Part shown: piece after piece, positions 22,723 through 31,595 of the stretch | How the letters are laid out: every line of letters begins with the position of its first letter | Position numbering within the stretch: the stretch's first letter is position 1 | Translations under genes and position numbers: made by a program | Assembly (NCBI GenBank): GCA_036506275.1 | Contig: DASXSB010000039.1 | Span: forward strand, 62,001 to 126,000 | Source of the DNA: DASXSB01 sp036506275 | GTDB taxonomy: Bacteria > Methylomirabilota > Methylomirabilia > Rokubacteriales > CSP1-6 | DNA: 64,000 nt | Reading direction: 5' to 3' | Notes under the pieces: generated by a model | Seen by the model: the letters and a program-made list of their open reading frames with translations, nothing else | Told to the model about the DNA's origin: nothing | The model's database searches: none

Positions 22723-23463
22723 CTAGCGCCGCGCGATCAGGCGCCGGAAGACGGCGCCGTACTCGAACCCATAGCCGTTCGCCACCTCCGCCGCGCTCCG
22801 CTTCACGCGCTCGCCGATCGTGTGTCCGGCCGGGACGTTGAAGCCGGGGATCTGGGTCTCGTGACGGACGAGGGCGGCGATCTGGCGGTCGATGGCATCG
22901 GTGACGTCGACGATGACGTTCGGCTCGTCCATGCCCCAGTACCAGAGCTCGCGGACCTTGTGCGGCTCCAGCTTGTCCCGCGTGATCTGCTCGGAAAAGT
23001 GCAGGTGATCGCGGGCGTAGGGATAGACGGCGTCGGTGGTGACGATGCCGGCCTTGCGGTGGTCGCGGTGCTGAAAGCCATGAATCCGGTACGGGTCGTG
23101 GACGAAGACCGTGTGGGGGCGGTAACGGCGGAGGGCGGCCACGACGTCGCCGAGAAAGTCACGGCTCTCCTCGAGCTGGCCGTCCGGGTAGCCGAGCATG
23201 ACGACGTGACGAACGCCCATGAAATCGGCGGCCGCACGCTGCTCGCTCGCCCGGCGGTTCGCCAGCTCGGCCGCCGTGAGCGATCGGTCGGCGGTGCCGG
23301 CATCGCCGTTGGTGCACAGCACGTAGGTGACCTCGCAGCCGGCGGCCACCCACTTCGCCACCACGCCGCCGGAGCCGATCTCGGCGTCGTCGGGATGGGC
23401 GAAGATCACCATGGCGCGGTCGGGCACATCGGTCACGATGTCGAGCTTGCGGTCGGTGGTCAT
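22723..23463 (-). CDS. PIG-L/LmbE-family zinc deacetylase
   Basis: A 246-residue hydrolase of the LmbE/PIG-L family, whose members remove N-acetyl groups from sugars (MshB, BshB). The metal site is visible: AHPDDAEIGSGG near residue 20 (His and Asp ligands), and HRDH near residue 145 (third ligand region). VHDPYRIHGFQHRD and WGMDEPNVIVDVTD fit the fold. No mycothiol or bacillithiol gene is nearby, so the substrate is open. A divergent promoter is shared with the dehydratase at 23548. Confidence 0.9.
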   Translation of the reverse strand: MTTDRKLDIVTDVPDRAMVIFAHPDDAEIGSGGVVAKWVAAGCEVTYVLCTNGDAGTADRSLTAAELANRRASEQRAAADFMGVRHVVMLGYPDGQLEESRDFLGDVVAALRRYRPHTVFVHDPYRIHGFQHRDHRKAGIVTTDAVYPYARDHLHFSEQITRDKLEPHKVRELWYWGMDEPNVIVDVTDAIDRQIAALVRHETQIPGFNVPAGHTIGERVKRSAAEVANGYGFEYGAVFRRLIARR

Positions 23464-23547
23464 GACCCGATTGTAAGACGCTCCGAGCGGCGGACTTGTC
23501 GCAAGCGGGGAGGGTGCTAGCATACGAGGCCGTCGCCCCGGAGGGCC

Positions 23548-24414
23548 ATGATGACCACGACCGCGTTCGATATCGAGGATTTGAAAGCGCACATCGGCCG
23601 CAAGCAAACGGCCACGGACGTCCTTCATCCCGGCCCCGCCAATCTCCTGCGGCTGGCCCTGGGCCGTCCGGAGCCCGAGTTCCGGGACGGTGACGCGCTC
23701 CCCCCGGCCTGGCTCGCCCTCTACTTCCTCCCTCGCTTCGCCACCGCGGAGCTCCGGCCGGATGGGACGCCCCGCGACACCGGTGTCATCCCCGTGATGC
23801 CGTTGCCGCGGCGCATGTTCGCGGGTGAGCGCGTTCGGGTGCACCGGCCGCTTCGCATCGGCGACGCCGTGCGCCGCGAGACCGAGCTGGCCGACATCTC
23901 GATGAAGAGCGGCGGCACCGGCACCCTCGTGTTCGCGACCGTCACCAGCCGCGTGCTCGACGTGCGGGGCGTGGCGGTGGAGGAGGAGCGCCGCACGGTC
24001 TTTCGCGAAGAGGTGAAGACGGGCGAAGGGAACCAGGCGCCGCGGCGTGAGCCCGCGCCCGGCGACGTGCCGTGGCGACGGAGCGTGACGCCGGATCCCG
24101 TGGTCCTCTTTCGCTTCTCGGCGCTCACGTTCAACAGTCACCGGATCCACTACGATCGCGCGTGGGCGATGGACGTGGAAGGCTATCCCGGCCTCGTCGT
24201 GCACGGGCCGCTGACGACGACGTTGCTCGTCGACTTCGCGCGCGATCAGAACCCGGGGCGCACGATCGTCGGCTACGCGACCCAGGCCCGGGCGCCGCTG
24301 TTCGACAACGCGTCCTTCGAGCTGCGCGGGCGGCCGAGCGCGCGTGGGTGCGAGCTGTGGGCGGTGACGCCTCACGGCACCGTGGCGATGAGCGCGGAGA
24401 TCGAGCTCGCGTGA
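23548..24414 (+). CDS. MaoC/FAS1-like dehydratase (HTD2/mesaconyl-CoA hydratase type)
   Basis: A 288-residue double hot-dog hydratase. The N-terminal half (about 5-145) is the FAS1-DH/MaoC_dehydrat_N type, with RRMFAGERVRVHRPLRIGD. The C-terminal half has the catalytic hydratase-2 motif in FSALTFNSHRIHYDRAWA (Asn-His-Asp arrangement) and GYPGLVVHGPLTTTLL. Close relatives hydrate mesaconyl-CoA or 3-hydroxyacyl thioesters. GGAGGG lies before ATG 23548 (an adjacent ATG at 23551 is equally possible). It stands alone, followed by the inverted repeat. Confidence 0.87.
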   Translation: MMTTTAFDIEDLKAHIGRKQTATDVLHPGPANLLRLALGRPEPEFRDGDALPPAWLALYFLPRFATAELRPDGTPRDTGVIPVMPLPRRMFAGERVRVHRPLRIGDAVRRETELADISMKSGGTGTLVFATVTSRVLDVRGVAVEEERRTVFREEVKTGEGNQAPRREPAPGDVPWRRSVTPDPVVLFRFSALTFNSHRIHYDRAWAMDVEGYPGLVVHGPLTTTLLVDFARDQNPGRTIVGYATQARAPLFDNASFELRGRPSARGCELWAVTPHGTVAMSAEIELA

Positions 24415-24430
24415 CGTGCGCGCGTCGCGG

Positions 24431-24573
24431 CGGGCGGGGGTGTGGCAGGCGCTGCCGGACCACGCGGGGGGCGTGCGGGTCTCCGGCTGGGACTGGGCTC
24501 CATCCGGGCGCGCGGGGCTCGCCGAGCGGGTTGAGGGAAACGGGTCCGGCAGCGCCTGCCACACCCCCGCCCG
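24431..24573. repeat. 31-bp perfect inverted repeat around an 81-base spacer
   Basis: Arm 24431-24461 begins CGGGCGGGGGTGTGGCAGGC; arm 24543-24573 is its exact complement. The arm itself contains the smaller palindrome GGCAGGCGCTGCC. The element fills most of the 244-base gap between the dehydratase and monooxygenase genes and encodes nothing. It could be a MITE- or REP-like mobile repeat, or a large hairpin that ends transcription; there is no T-run. Confidence 0.85.
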
Positions 24574-24658
24574 GCGGCGGCCGCGGGCGCTACGCGGCGT
24601 GCGGTCCTAACGGCGAGACGTTCGAGTGAACGGGAGATCCGGGTAGAGGAGGAGCGCG

Positions 24659-24967
24659 ATGGCGGAGGTGGTGACGGTGGTGGCGAAGATTCGGGCGGCG
24701 AAGGGGAAGGGGGATGCGCTGGCGGCGCTCCTCCGGGAGCAGGCGGCGGCGGTCCGCAAGGCGGAGCCGGGGTGCATCGTCTACCGGCCGCATCGGTCCA
24801 CCAAGGATCCCGAGCTCTTCCTGTTCTACGAGCAATACAAGGACGAGGCCGCTCTCGACGCCCATCGCAAGGCGCCGCATCTCGCCGCCTATCGCGAGCG
24901 TCGCGAGCGCGAAGGCCTCACCGAGGGCGCGGTGGAGGTCGACATCTACCGCGCGCTCACCGACTAG
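24659..24967 (+). CDS. antibiotic biosynthesis monooxygenase (ABM)-fold protein
   Basis: A 102-residue dimeric ferredoxin-like protein: VTVVAKIRAAKGKGDALAAL at the start, CIVYRPHRSTKDPELFLFYEQY in the centre, HLAAYRERRE and VDIYRAL at the end. This is the ABM/YgiN fold, found in quinol monooxygenases and many unassigned small enzymes. It is 5 bases upstream of the SDR gene and thus in the same transcript. The substrate is unknown. Confidence 0.88.
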   Translation: MAEVVTVVAKIRAAKGKGDALAALLREQAAAVRKAEPGCIVYRPHRSTKDPELFLFYEQYKDEAALDAHRKAPHLAAYRERREREGLTEGAVEVDIYRALTD

Positions 24968-24972
24968 CCGCG

Positions 24973-25887
24973 ATGCTGAGCCTGTCCGGAAAGGCGGCGG
25001 TCGTCACGGGAGCGGGAAGCGGCATCGGGCGTGGGATCGCGCTCGCCTTCGCCAAGGCGGGCGCCGATGTCCTGTGCGCGGACATCGCGCCGGAGCGGGC
25101 GGAGGACACGGCGCGGATGATTCGCGAGCTCGGACGCAAGGCGCTCGCGTGCGCGGTGGACGTGCGCAACAAGGCCGAGGTGGGCGCGATGGCGACGCGC
25201 GCCAGTCGCGAGCTGGGAGCGCTCGACGTCTGCGTCGCCAACGCCGGCATCGGGCGCGGCGGCACCGTCCTCACGATGACCGAAGAAGACTGGGACACCC
25301 TCATCGACGTGAACCTCACCGGGGTGTTCCTCACCGTGCAGGCGTGCGCGCGCGAGATGGTGCGACACAACCGCGGCGGCCGCGTCATCGCCATCTCGTC
25401 GCTGGCGGCCGAGCGTCCGGTCGCCGTTCTCTTCGCGTACTGCGCCGCGAAGGCGGGAGTGCGGATGATGGCTCGCTGCTGGGCGCAGGAACTGGCGCCC
25501 TTCGGGATCACCGTCAACAGCATCGGCCCCGGTGTCATCGACACGCCGCTCGCGGCCGGCCTCATCGGCGAGGGGGAGCAGCGGGCGCGCTACGAGCAGA
25601 TGGTGCCGATGGGCCGCGTGGGTTATCCGGAGGACATCGGCCGTCTCGCGTGCTGGCTGGCCAGCAACGAGGCGGAATACGTCACCGGGACCTACAACCT
25701 GATCGACGGCGGCCTCGGCGATCGGGCGGGGTTCGGAGTCGAGTCGCCGCAGGGCCAGCAGCAGGCGCTGATCCGCGAGGCGCGCACGAAGATGAGCGGT
25801 GAAGATCTGCTCCGTCTCGTGGACGCGCGGGCGACGCAGCGGATCGAGGAGATCAACCGCGAGCGCGCGGCCCGCGGTCTTCAGTAG
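24973..25887 (+). CDS. short-chain dehydrogenase/reductase
   Basis: Classical SDR of 304 residues. NAD(P)-binding TGAGSGIG (12-19), NAG at 90-92, catalytic Ser in VIAISSLAAE, Tyr156 and Lys160 in FAYCAAK. The Asp after strand 2 (CADI) favours NAD(H). After the usual core, ending IDGGLGD, there is an extra helical tail of about 50 residues (LLRLVDARATQRIEEINRER), unusual for the family. Paired with the ABM protein; pathway unknown. Confidence 0.92.
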   Translation: MLSLSGKAAVVTGAGSGIGRGIALAFAKAGADVLCADIAPERAEDTARMIRELGRKALACAVDVRNKAEVGAMATRASRELGALDVCVANAGIGRGGTVLTMTEEDWDTLIDVNLTGVFLTVQACAREMVRHNRGGRVIAISSLAAERPVAVLFAYCAAKAGVRMMARCWAQELAPFGITVNSIGPGVIDTPLAAGLIGEGEQRARYEQMVPMGRVGYPEDIGRLACWLASNEAEYVTGTYNLIDGGLGDRAGFGVESPQGQQQALIREARTKMSGEDLLRLVDARATQRIEEINRERAARGLQ

Positions 25888-25901
25888 CCTCGCCGGAACG
25901 G

Positions 25902-26771
25902 CTAGGTCGGTATCCCGAACAGCGACGTGAGGCGCCGGGCGGCGACGAGCGGCGCCATCAGTTCGTCGGCGGGGCGATGGCCCTGGAACCGCTGGGCGGC
26001 GTCGAGGAACTTCGGCAGCAGGTGAACGTCGCCCACGGTGTTCAGGAAGATCCCGGGCACCCCCAGCGCCCAGTGGACGGCGTGGTCGATGTCCTCCTGC
26101 GCCTCCAGAGGCTGGTACCACGTGGCGTGCGTGCGCTCCGTCGTGGCCCACGGCCCGCGCGCGATGGACTTGATGATCTGCACGGCGACGTCGCGCTCGC
26201 GGCAGAGCGCGAGCAGATCCTCGACGTTCTTCCGGTAGCGATCGTTCTGCGCGAGCAGAAAGTTGTAGGGAAAGAGCACGGAGTCGAAATCGTAGCGCGC
26301 CAGGCTGTGCCGATGCATGGCCGCGATGTTCCAGCCGTGACCGGTGACACCCAAGAATCGCACCAGACGCTGCTCGCGGGCCTCGATCAACGCCTCCAGC
26401 GCCCCGCCCGGACCCATGGCCCTGTCCCAGTCGTCGGGATGGCCGAGGGAGTGGAGCTGGATGAGATCGATGTGATCGGTGCGCAGGCGATCGAGCGAGC
26501 GCTCGATGTCCTCGTGAGCCTCGCCGCGCGTGCGCGCGGCCGTCTTGGTGGCGAGGAAGAAGTCCCGGCGGTGACGCGCCATCCAGGGTCCGATGCGGAG
26601 CTCGGAGTCGCCGTAGCGCGGGGCGGTGTCGATGTGGTTCACGCCGAAGCGGAGGAGGACGTCGAGCGTGCGGTCGGCCTCGGCCTGATCCACGCGCGCG
26701 AGGGCGGCGGCGCCGAAGAGCGTCACCGTGCTCGCGTGGCCCGTGCGTCCGAACCGCCGCCGCTCGATCAC
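25902..26771 (-). CDS. aldo/keto reductase
   Basis: A 289-residue (beta/alpha)8 oxidoreductase. Asp in GVNHIDTAPRYGDSE, Lys in FFLATKTAAR and HIDLIQLHSLGHP with His form the expected catalytic set; the Tyr of the tetrad is Tyr in PRYGDSE. The start is GTG 26771, overlapping the stop of the upstream peptide-binding protein gene (GTGA), so the two are co-translated. It belongs to the YghZ/plant-aldose-type group by length; substrate unknown. Confidence 0.92.
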   Translation of the reverse strand: MIERRRFGRTGHASTVTLFGAAALARVDQAEADRTLDVLLRFGVNHIDTAPRYGDSELRIGPWMARHRRDFFLATKTAARTRGEAHEDIERSLDRLRTDHIDLIQLHSLGHPDDWDRAMGPGGALEALIEAREQRLVRFLGVTGHGWNIAAMHRHSLARYDFDSVLFPYNFLLAQNDRYRKNVEDLLALCRERDVAVQIIKSIARGPWATTERTHATWYQPLEAQEDIDHAVHWALGVPGIFLNTVGDVHLLPKFLDAAQRFQGHRPADELMAPLVAARRLTSLFGIPT

Positions 26772-28291
26772 TTGAGCTTCAGATCCTCGCAGGGGGCGGC
26801 GTACGGATATCCCTCGATCAGGCCCGCGCCCGGCTGCTCGACGCGCGGTCCCACACCCCACAGGAACGCCTGCTGGAAGATGGGCGCCACCAGCACCTGA
26901 TCGGCGACGATCTTCTGGATCTGGTGGAGGAGGGACTCGCGTGGCTTGCGCTCGACTTCCGCCGCCTGCCGCTGGAAGAGATCGTCGATCTCGGGCATCA
27001 CCCCGTAAGCGTAGATCCCGCCCCGCGTGAAGAACGGCTCGAGGCGGGCGGCGGCGTTGCCGGCGGCGCCGGTGGCGCCGATGAGCAGCCCCTTGATCTT
27101 CTTCTCCCGCCACGCGCTCAGGAAGGAGGCGCGCTCCATCGTGCGCACCCGGGTCCGGATCCCGATCGTTTGCAGGAAGCCGCCCACGCTCTCCGCGAGT
27201 GAGGTGTAGGGCGGCAGCGGCGTCAGATCACCGGCGTCGAAGCCGTTCGGGTAGCCCGCTTCCACGACGAGTTGCTTGGCGCGTTTGGGATCGTAGGGCG
27301 GTGGGTCCACCGCCAGCGCGAAGTCGAACGACGGCGGCACGAAACCGCCGGTGATCTTCCCGAGCCCGAGCATCTCCGCCTGGTTGATCGTTTGACGATC
27401 GATGGCGAGGCTGGCGGCCAGGCGCACGCGGCGATCGTGCCAGGGGGACTTCTGATCCCACTGATCGAGGAAATCGAGCCAGTAGATTCCGTACAGGAGC
27501 GGCGCCACCACCTTGACGCCCGGTGTGCGCCGGAGCTCCTCGGCGATCGGCCCTCCGAAGAGATACGCGAGGTCGACTTCGCCCGTCTTCACGGCGGCCG
27601 CCCGCGTGCTCTCGTCGGGGATGCTGCGCATCACGAGGCGCTTCACCGACGGCGCCTTCCGCCAGTAGTCGGGAAACGCCTCCAGCACCAGCTCGACCCC
27701 GGGATTGAACGACACGAACTTGTACGGCCCGGCTCCCACCGGAGCCTTCTTGTACCCCTCCTCGCCGACTTTCTCGATGTACTTGCGCGGAACGATCCAG
27801 CCGGCGCCGGTGGCCGACGTGCCGTAGAAGGCCATGAAGTCCGGCCACGGTGCCTTCAGAACGAAGCGGACGCGGTTGGGCGCCACCACCTGCACGTCCT
27901 TGATCTTGTCGTGGAGCAGCTTGGCGCCGCTGCCCTTGTAGCGCTCGTAGGAAAACTTCACGTCGTCGGCCGTCACGGGATCGCCGTTGTGGAAGCGCGC
28001 GTTCTTCCGAAGGACGAAGTCATAGGCAAGGCCGTCCTTGGACGCGGACCACGACTCCGCCAGGCTCGGCGTGTTGAGGCCGCCCGGCATCGGCTTCACG
28101 AGCGCGTCGTGGAGCGCGTAGAGGACCATGAAGGGGGTGATGAGCGCTTCCGTCTCCACGGGGTCCACCCACCGCGAGACGAGCGTCACGTGAAGCCCGA
28201 TCGTCATCGTCCCATCGGTGGCCGCCCGCGCGCTGACGCCACCGACGAGCACGACGGGGAGGACGAAGCCGAGAACGAGACGAACACGCAT
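26768..28291 (-). CDS. peptide/nickel-type ABC substrate-binding protein (family 5), copy 1
   Basis: Periplasmic binding protein of 507 residues. Signal MRVRLVLGFVLPVVLVGG ends at ARA; the SBP_bac_5 fold shows PSLAESWSASKDGLAYDFVL, KNARFHNGDPVTADDVKFSYER and GAGPYKFVSF. No permease or ATPase is adjacent; instead an aldo/keto reductase overlaps its end. The protein is clearly paralogous to the one at 56651 (long identical stretches such as FYGTSATGAGWIVP). ATG 28291 has GGAGGT upstream. Likely ligand: an oligopeptide or other amphipathic solute, not deducible. Confidence 0.93.
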   Translation of the reverse strand: MRVRLVLGFVLPVVLVGGVSARAATDGTMTIGLHVTLVSRWVDPVETEALITPFMVLYALHDALVKPMPGGLNTPSLAESWSASKDGLAYDFVLRKNARFHNGDPVTADDVKFSYERYKGSGAKLLHDKIKDVQVVAPNRVRFVLKAPWPDFMAFYGTSATGAGWIVPRKYIEKVGEEGYKKAPVGAGPYKFVSFNPGVELVLEAFPDYWRKAPSVKRLVMRSIPDESTRAAAVKTGEVDLAYLFGGPIAEELRRTPGVKVVAPLLYGIYWLDFLDQWDQKSPWHDRRVRLAASLAIDRQTINQAEMLGLGKITGGFVPPSFDFALAVDPPPYDPKRAKQLVVEAGYPNGFDAGDLTPLPPYTSLAESVGGFLQTIGIRTRVRTMERASFLSAWREKKIKGLLIGATGAAGNAAARLEPFFTRGGIYAYGVMPEIDDLFQRQAAEVERKPRESLLHQIQKIVADQVLVAPIFQQAFLWGVGPRVEQPGAGLIEGYPYAAPCEDLKLK

Positions 28292-28425
28292 TCGAGCGCA
28301 CCTCCCGTGAGCGATCCTGTGGCGCGAACAGTAGCGCAAGGAGCACGGCGCGGCAATGCGCCTCCCGCCCCGCGCGACGTCCTGGTATTGTAGCCGGCAC
28401 TCCACGCCCCCGACGGAGGCCGGTC

Positions 28426-30024
28426 ATGAGCCATGTGAGCGGACGTGCATTCTCGATCCTGGCGTTGCTGATACTGCTGCTGGCGCTCGGGGCCGCGGCG
28501 GGGGCGCAGGAGAAGCCGCGCTCGGGCGGAGAGCTGGTGTTCGTGGTGCCGGCGGAACCGCCCAGCTTCGACGCCCATCGAGAAGAGACGTTCGGGATGC
28601 TCCATCCCGCCGCCCCTCACTACAACACGCTCCTACGCGTGGATCCCTTCGACCGCACCGGCACCAAGTTCATCGGCGATCTCGCGGAATCCTGGACCGC
28701 CTCTCCCGACAAGCGCACGTACACGTTCAAGCTGCGCCCGGGCGTGAAGTTCCACGATGGGAGCCTGCTGACGTCCGCCGACGTGAAGGCATCGTACGAC
28801 CACATCATCTTCCCCCCACCGGGCGTGGCCTCCAGCCGACAGGCCGCGTATCGACTGGTGGAAGCGGTGGAGGCGCCCACCCCGGACACGGTGGTCTTCC
28901 GCCTGAAGTGGCACGAGGCCTCCTTCCTCGCCAACGTCTCGTCGCCCTGGAACTGGATCTACAAGGCCGAGATCCTCGCCAAGGACCCGCGCTGGTACGA
29001 GAAGAACGTGATGGGTACCGGTCCCTTCAAGTTCGTCGAGTACGCGCGAGGATCGCACTGGGTGGGCCATAAGAATCCGGACTACTGGGACAAGGGCAAG
29101 CCCTATCTCGACGGCTACCGGGCGCTCTTCATCAAGGATCCGTCCGCGCAGGTGGCGGCCATTCGCGGAGAGCGGGCGATGATCCAGTTCAGGGGGTTCA
29201 GCCCCTCCGAGCGCGATCAGCTCGTGGCCGCCCTCGGCAAGAAGATCACCGTCCAGGAGAGCCCGTGGAACTGCTCCATCCAGGTCGCCCTCAACCAGGA
29301 GAAGAAGCCGTTCCAGGACAAGCGCGTGCGGCGCGCGCTCACGCTCGCCCTCGACCGCTGGAACGGGTCGAAGGCGCTCTCGCGGATTGCGATCGTGAAG
29401 GACGTGGCGGGCATCCAGGTGCCGGGAACGCCGTGGGCGACGCCGCCGGAGGAGCTGAGCCGGCTCGCCGGCTACGGCACCGACATCACGGCCGCCCGCA
29501 ACGAGGCGCGCCGTCTCCTCAAGGAGGCGGGCGCGGAGAATCTCTCATTCACGTTGCTCAATCGCGCGGTGCCGATGCCGTACGAGCCCGTCGGGGTCTG
29601 GCTCATCGATCAGTGGCGGCAGGTCGGCGTCACCGTGAAGCAGACCGTGCTGGAATCCGCGGCGTGGTTGCTCGCCCAGAAGAACGGCGAGTTCGAGGTG
29701 TCCACGAACGCGCCGTGCAACTCCATCGTCGAGCCCGACATGGATCTGCACTGGTTCCTGACGACGTCACCGGTCAACTTCAGTCGTCACAAGGACAAGA
29801 CGCTCGACGATCTCTACCAGAAGCAGTCGGCGGCGACCGACCCCGAGGAGCGAAAGCGCTACCTACGCGCGTTCGAGAAGCGGCTCTACGACGAAGAGGT
29901 GCACTACATCCACACCTTCCAGTGGCACCGGATCATCCCGCATCTGTCGAAGGTGCACGGATGGACGGTGACGCCGAGCCATTACCTGAACAATCAGCTC
30001 GACACGGTGTGGCTCAGCGAATAG
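28426..30024 (+). CDS. peptide-type ABC substrate-binding protein (family 5)
   Basis: Periplasmic binding protein of 532 residues, divergent from the previous one in direction and sequence. Signal ILALLILLLALGAAAGAQ; family features DLAESWTASPDKRTYTFKL, GVKFHDGSLLTSADVKASYD, GTGPFKFVEY and NPDYWDKGKPYLDGYR. It ends in HYLNNQLDTVWLSE. No permease gene is near. It faces the other binding protein across a 134-base divergent promoter region. Confidence 0.92.
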   Translation: MSHVSGRAFSILALLILLLALGAAAGAQEKPRSGGELVFVVPAEPPSFDAHREETFGMLHPAAPHYNTLLRVDPFDRTGTKFIGDLAESWTASPDKRTYTFKLRPGVKFHDGSLLTSADVKASYDHIIFPPPGVASSRQAAYRLVEAVEAPTPDTVVFRLKWHEASFLANVSSPWNWIYKAEILAKDPRWYEKNVMGTGPFKFVEYARGSHWVGHKNPDYWDKGKPYLDGYRALFIKDPSAQVAAIRGERAMIQFRGFSPSERDQLVAALGKKITVQESPWNCSIQVALNQEKKPFQDKRVRRALTLALDRWNGSKALSRIAIVKDVAGIQVPGTPWATPPEELSRLAGYGTDITAARNEARRLLKEAGAENLSFTLLNRAVPMPYEPVGVWLIDQWRQVGVTVKQTVLESAAWLLAQKNGEFEVSTNAPCNSIVEPDMDLHWFLTTSPVNFSRHKDKTLDDLYQKQSAATDPEERKRYLRAFEKRLYDEEVHYIHTFQWHRIIPHLSKVHGWTVTPSHYLNNQLDTVWLSE

Positions 30025-30078
30025 CCGACGCGTCGCCCCGCGCACGTCCCGGCCGGGGGGGCGTTCCGCGGGGTGGGT

Positions 30079-31146
30079 TCACTCGTCGCTGCTCCGGTAG
30101 GCGGCGAGGACCGCCGCCGCCATCTCCGTGGTGGTGGCGGCGCCCTGCTGATCGGGCGTGAGCGTCTTGCCGTCGCGGTAGACGCGCGCGAGGGCGCGCT
30201 CGAGCCGCATCGCCTCCGTCGCCAGATCCAGATGCTCGAGCATGAGCACGGCGGACAGGATGGTGGCGGTGGGGTTCGCGATCCCCCTGCCCGCGATGTC
30301 CGGCGCCGACCCGTGCACCGACTCGAAGTACGCCCACCCGTCGCCGAAGTTTCCCGACGGCGCCACGCCGAGGCCGCCCGCGATCTCGGCGGCGACGTCG
30401 GAGAGGATGTCGCCATACTGGTTCATGCACACGACGACGTCCATCGCCCGCGGAAAGCGGATGATCCGCCGCGCCGCATCGTCGACGTGGAAGTGCTCGA
30501 AGGCAAGGTCGGGGTGCGCGCCCACCACCTCCTCCACGGTGCGGTGGAAGAGGCCGTCCGTCTCGCGAAGGACGTTCGATTTCGTGACGCAGGTGACCCG
30601 GCCGGGGTGACCACGCGCCTTGCGTTTCCGCGCGAGCGCGCACGCGAAGCGCGCGGTGCGCTCGGCGCCGGCGCGGCTCACCACCTTGACGGCGAAGCGG
30701 CCCTCCCGGAAGCGCTCGAGCGTGCGGCCGAACCGGTCGCGGAGCTCGGGTAACGCGCGCCTGAGCTCGTTCACATCGCCTTCGCGTCCGGGATAGATGC
30801 CCTCGGAATTTTCACGCACGACGACGAAGTCGATGCCCTCGGGATCGGCGAGGGGAGAGCGCATGCCCGCGTAGAACTTCGCGGGCCGCACGCCCGCCCA
30901 CGCGTCCATCTCCCACCGGAGCCAGCCGACGACCGCGCTCGTGGCGGGGCCGGCGGCGCCGAACAGGACGGCGTCAGCCTCGCGGCACGCGCGCTTGGTC
31001 GCGTCGAGGACGGGCCCGCCGGGCGCCGCCACTTGCGGCGGGGTCAGGATCCTCACGGGTATCCCGGCGGCGGTGATGATCTCGCACGTGGCCTCGACGA
31101 CTTCGATGCCGATGCCTTCTCCGGGCAGCGCGACGATGGTCTTCAC
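30079..31146 (-). CDS. isocitrate/isopropylmalate dehydrogenase-family enzyme
   Basis: A 355-residue metal- and NAD(P)-dependent beta-decarboxylating dehydrogenase. LPGEGIG at the start, VVVRENSEGIYPGREGD (substrate loop), KSNVLRETDGLF, MDVVVCMNQYGDILSDVAAE (metal Asp residues) and SVHGSAPDIAGRGIANP near the end. The ENSEGIY loop resembles tartrate dehydrogenase and homoisocitrate/IPMDH-like members rather than true LeuB; no leucine genes are near, so a catabolic malate/tartrate-type substrate is plausible. Start GTG 31146; no strong ribosome site. Confidence 0.9.
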   Translation of the reverse strand: MKTIVALPGEGIGIEVVEATCEIITAAGIPVRILTPPQVAAPGGPVLDATKRACREADAVLFGAAGPATSAVVGWLRWEMDAWAGVRPAKFYAGMRSPLADPEGIDFVVVRENSEGIYPGREGDVNELRRALPELRDRFGRTLERFREGRFAVKVVSRAGAERTARFACALARKRKARGHPGRVTCVTKSNVLRETDGLFHRTVEEVVGAHPDLAFEHFHVDDAARRIIRFPRAMDVVVCMNQYGDILSDVAAEIAGGLGVAPSGNFGDGWAYFESVHGSAPDIAGRGIANPTATILSAVLMLEHLDLATEAMRLERALARVYRDGKTLTPDQQGAATTTEMAAAVLAAYRSSDE

Positions 31147-31192
31147 GGCCCGGCAGCGTACCACGGGTGACGCGCGCGCGAATCCCGTGACA

Positions 31193-31363
31193 TCACACGG
31201 CACCGTAAAAGTGCCGATATTGCCACCGTGCTTGCTGCCGCAGCGCCTCCTCCGACCACGACGTCCCGAATCGTGCAGGGGACAGCGATGCGAGATCCAT
31301 CGGCGCCTTCCCCTCCGCGATCCAGGCCGCGAGCGCGTCCCCGAGGGTGGGAGCAATCGGTAC
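31193..31363 (-). pseudogene. C-terminal fragment of an FAD-dependent oxidoreductase (DAO family)
   Basis: About 56 codons reading VPIAPTLGDALAAWIAEGKA, PMDLASLSPARFG and QARWQYRHFYGAV, the typical tail of sarcosine/D-amino-acid oxidase-like proteins. The frame upstream of about 31363 has no FAD domain or family similarity, and no start suits it. It is a remnant of a deleted gene. The rest of the 449-base gap 31147-31595 contains no gene I can support. Confidence 0.5.
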
Positions 31364-31595
31364 GCTCACTCTTTTAGACCAGACCGCGCCGCCGAAGTGG
31401 ATCATGATCGGATGGGCGTGGGGATGTCCAGGCGCGGAGCGCCCTGAATTGACGAGGATGGGCGCTTTGCGTAGTGTTGCGCCACCTGTTGGCGGGGCCG
31501 GCCCTGTGAGGGACCAACCCCGCGTGAGGAGCTCGACCATGCGAACGATCTCTGTGAACGCGGCCCACGACCCGCGTAAAACATAGGACGCAGCC

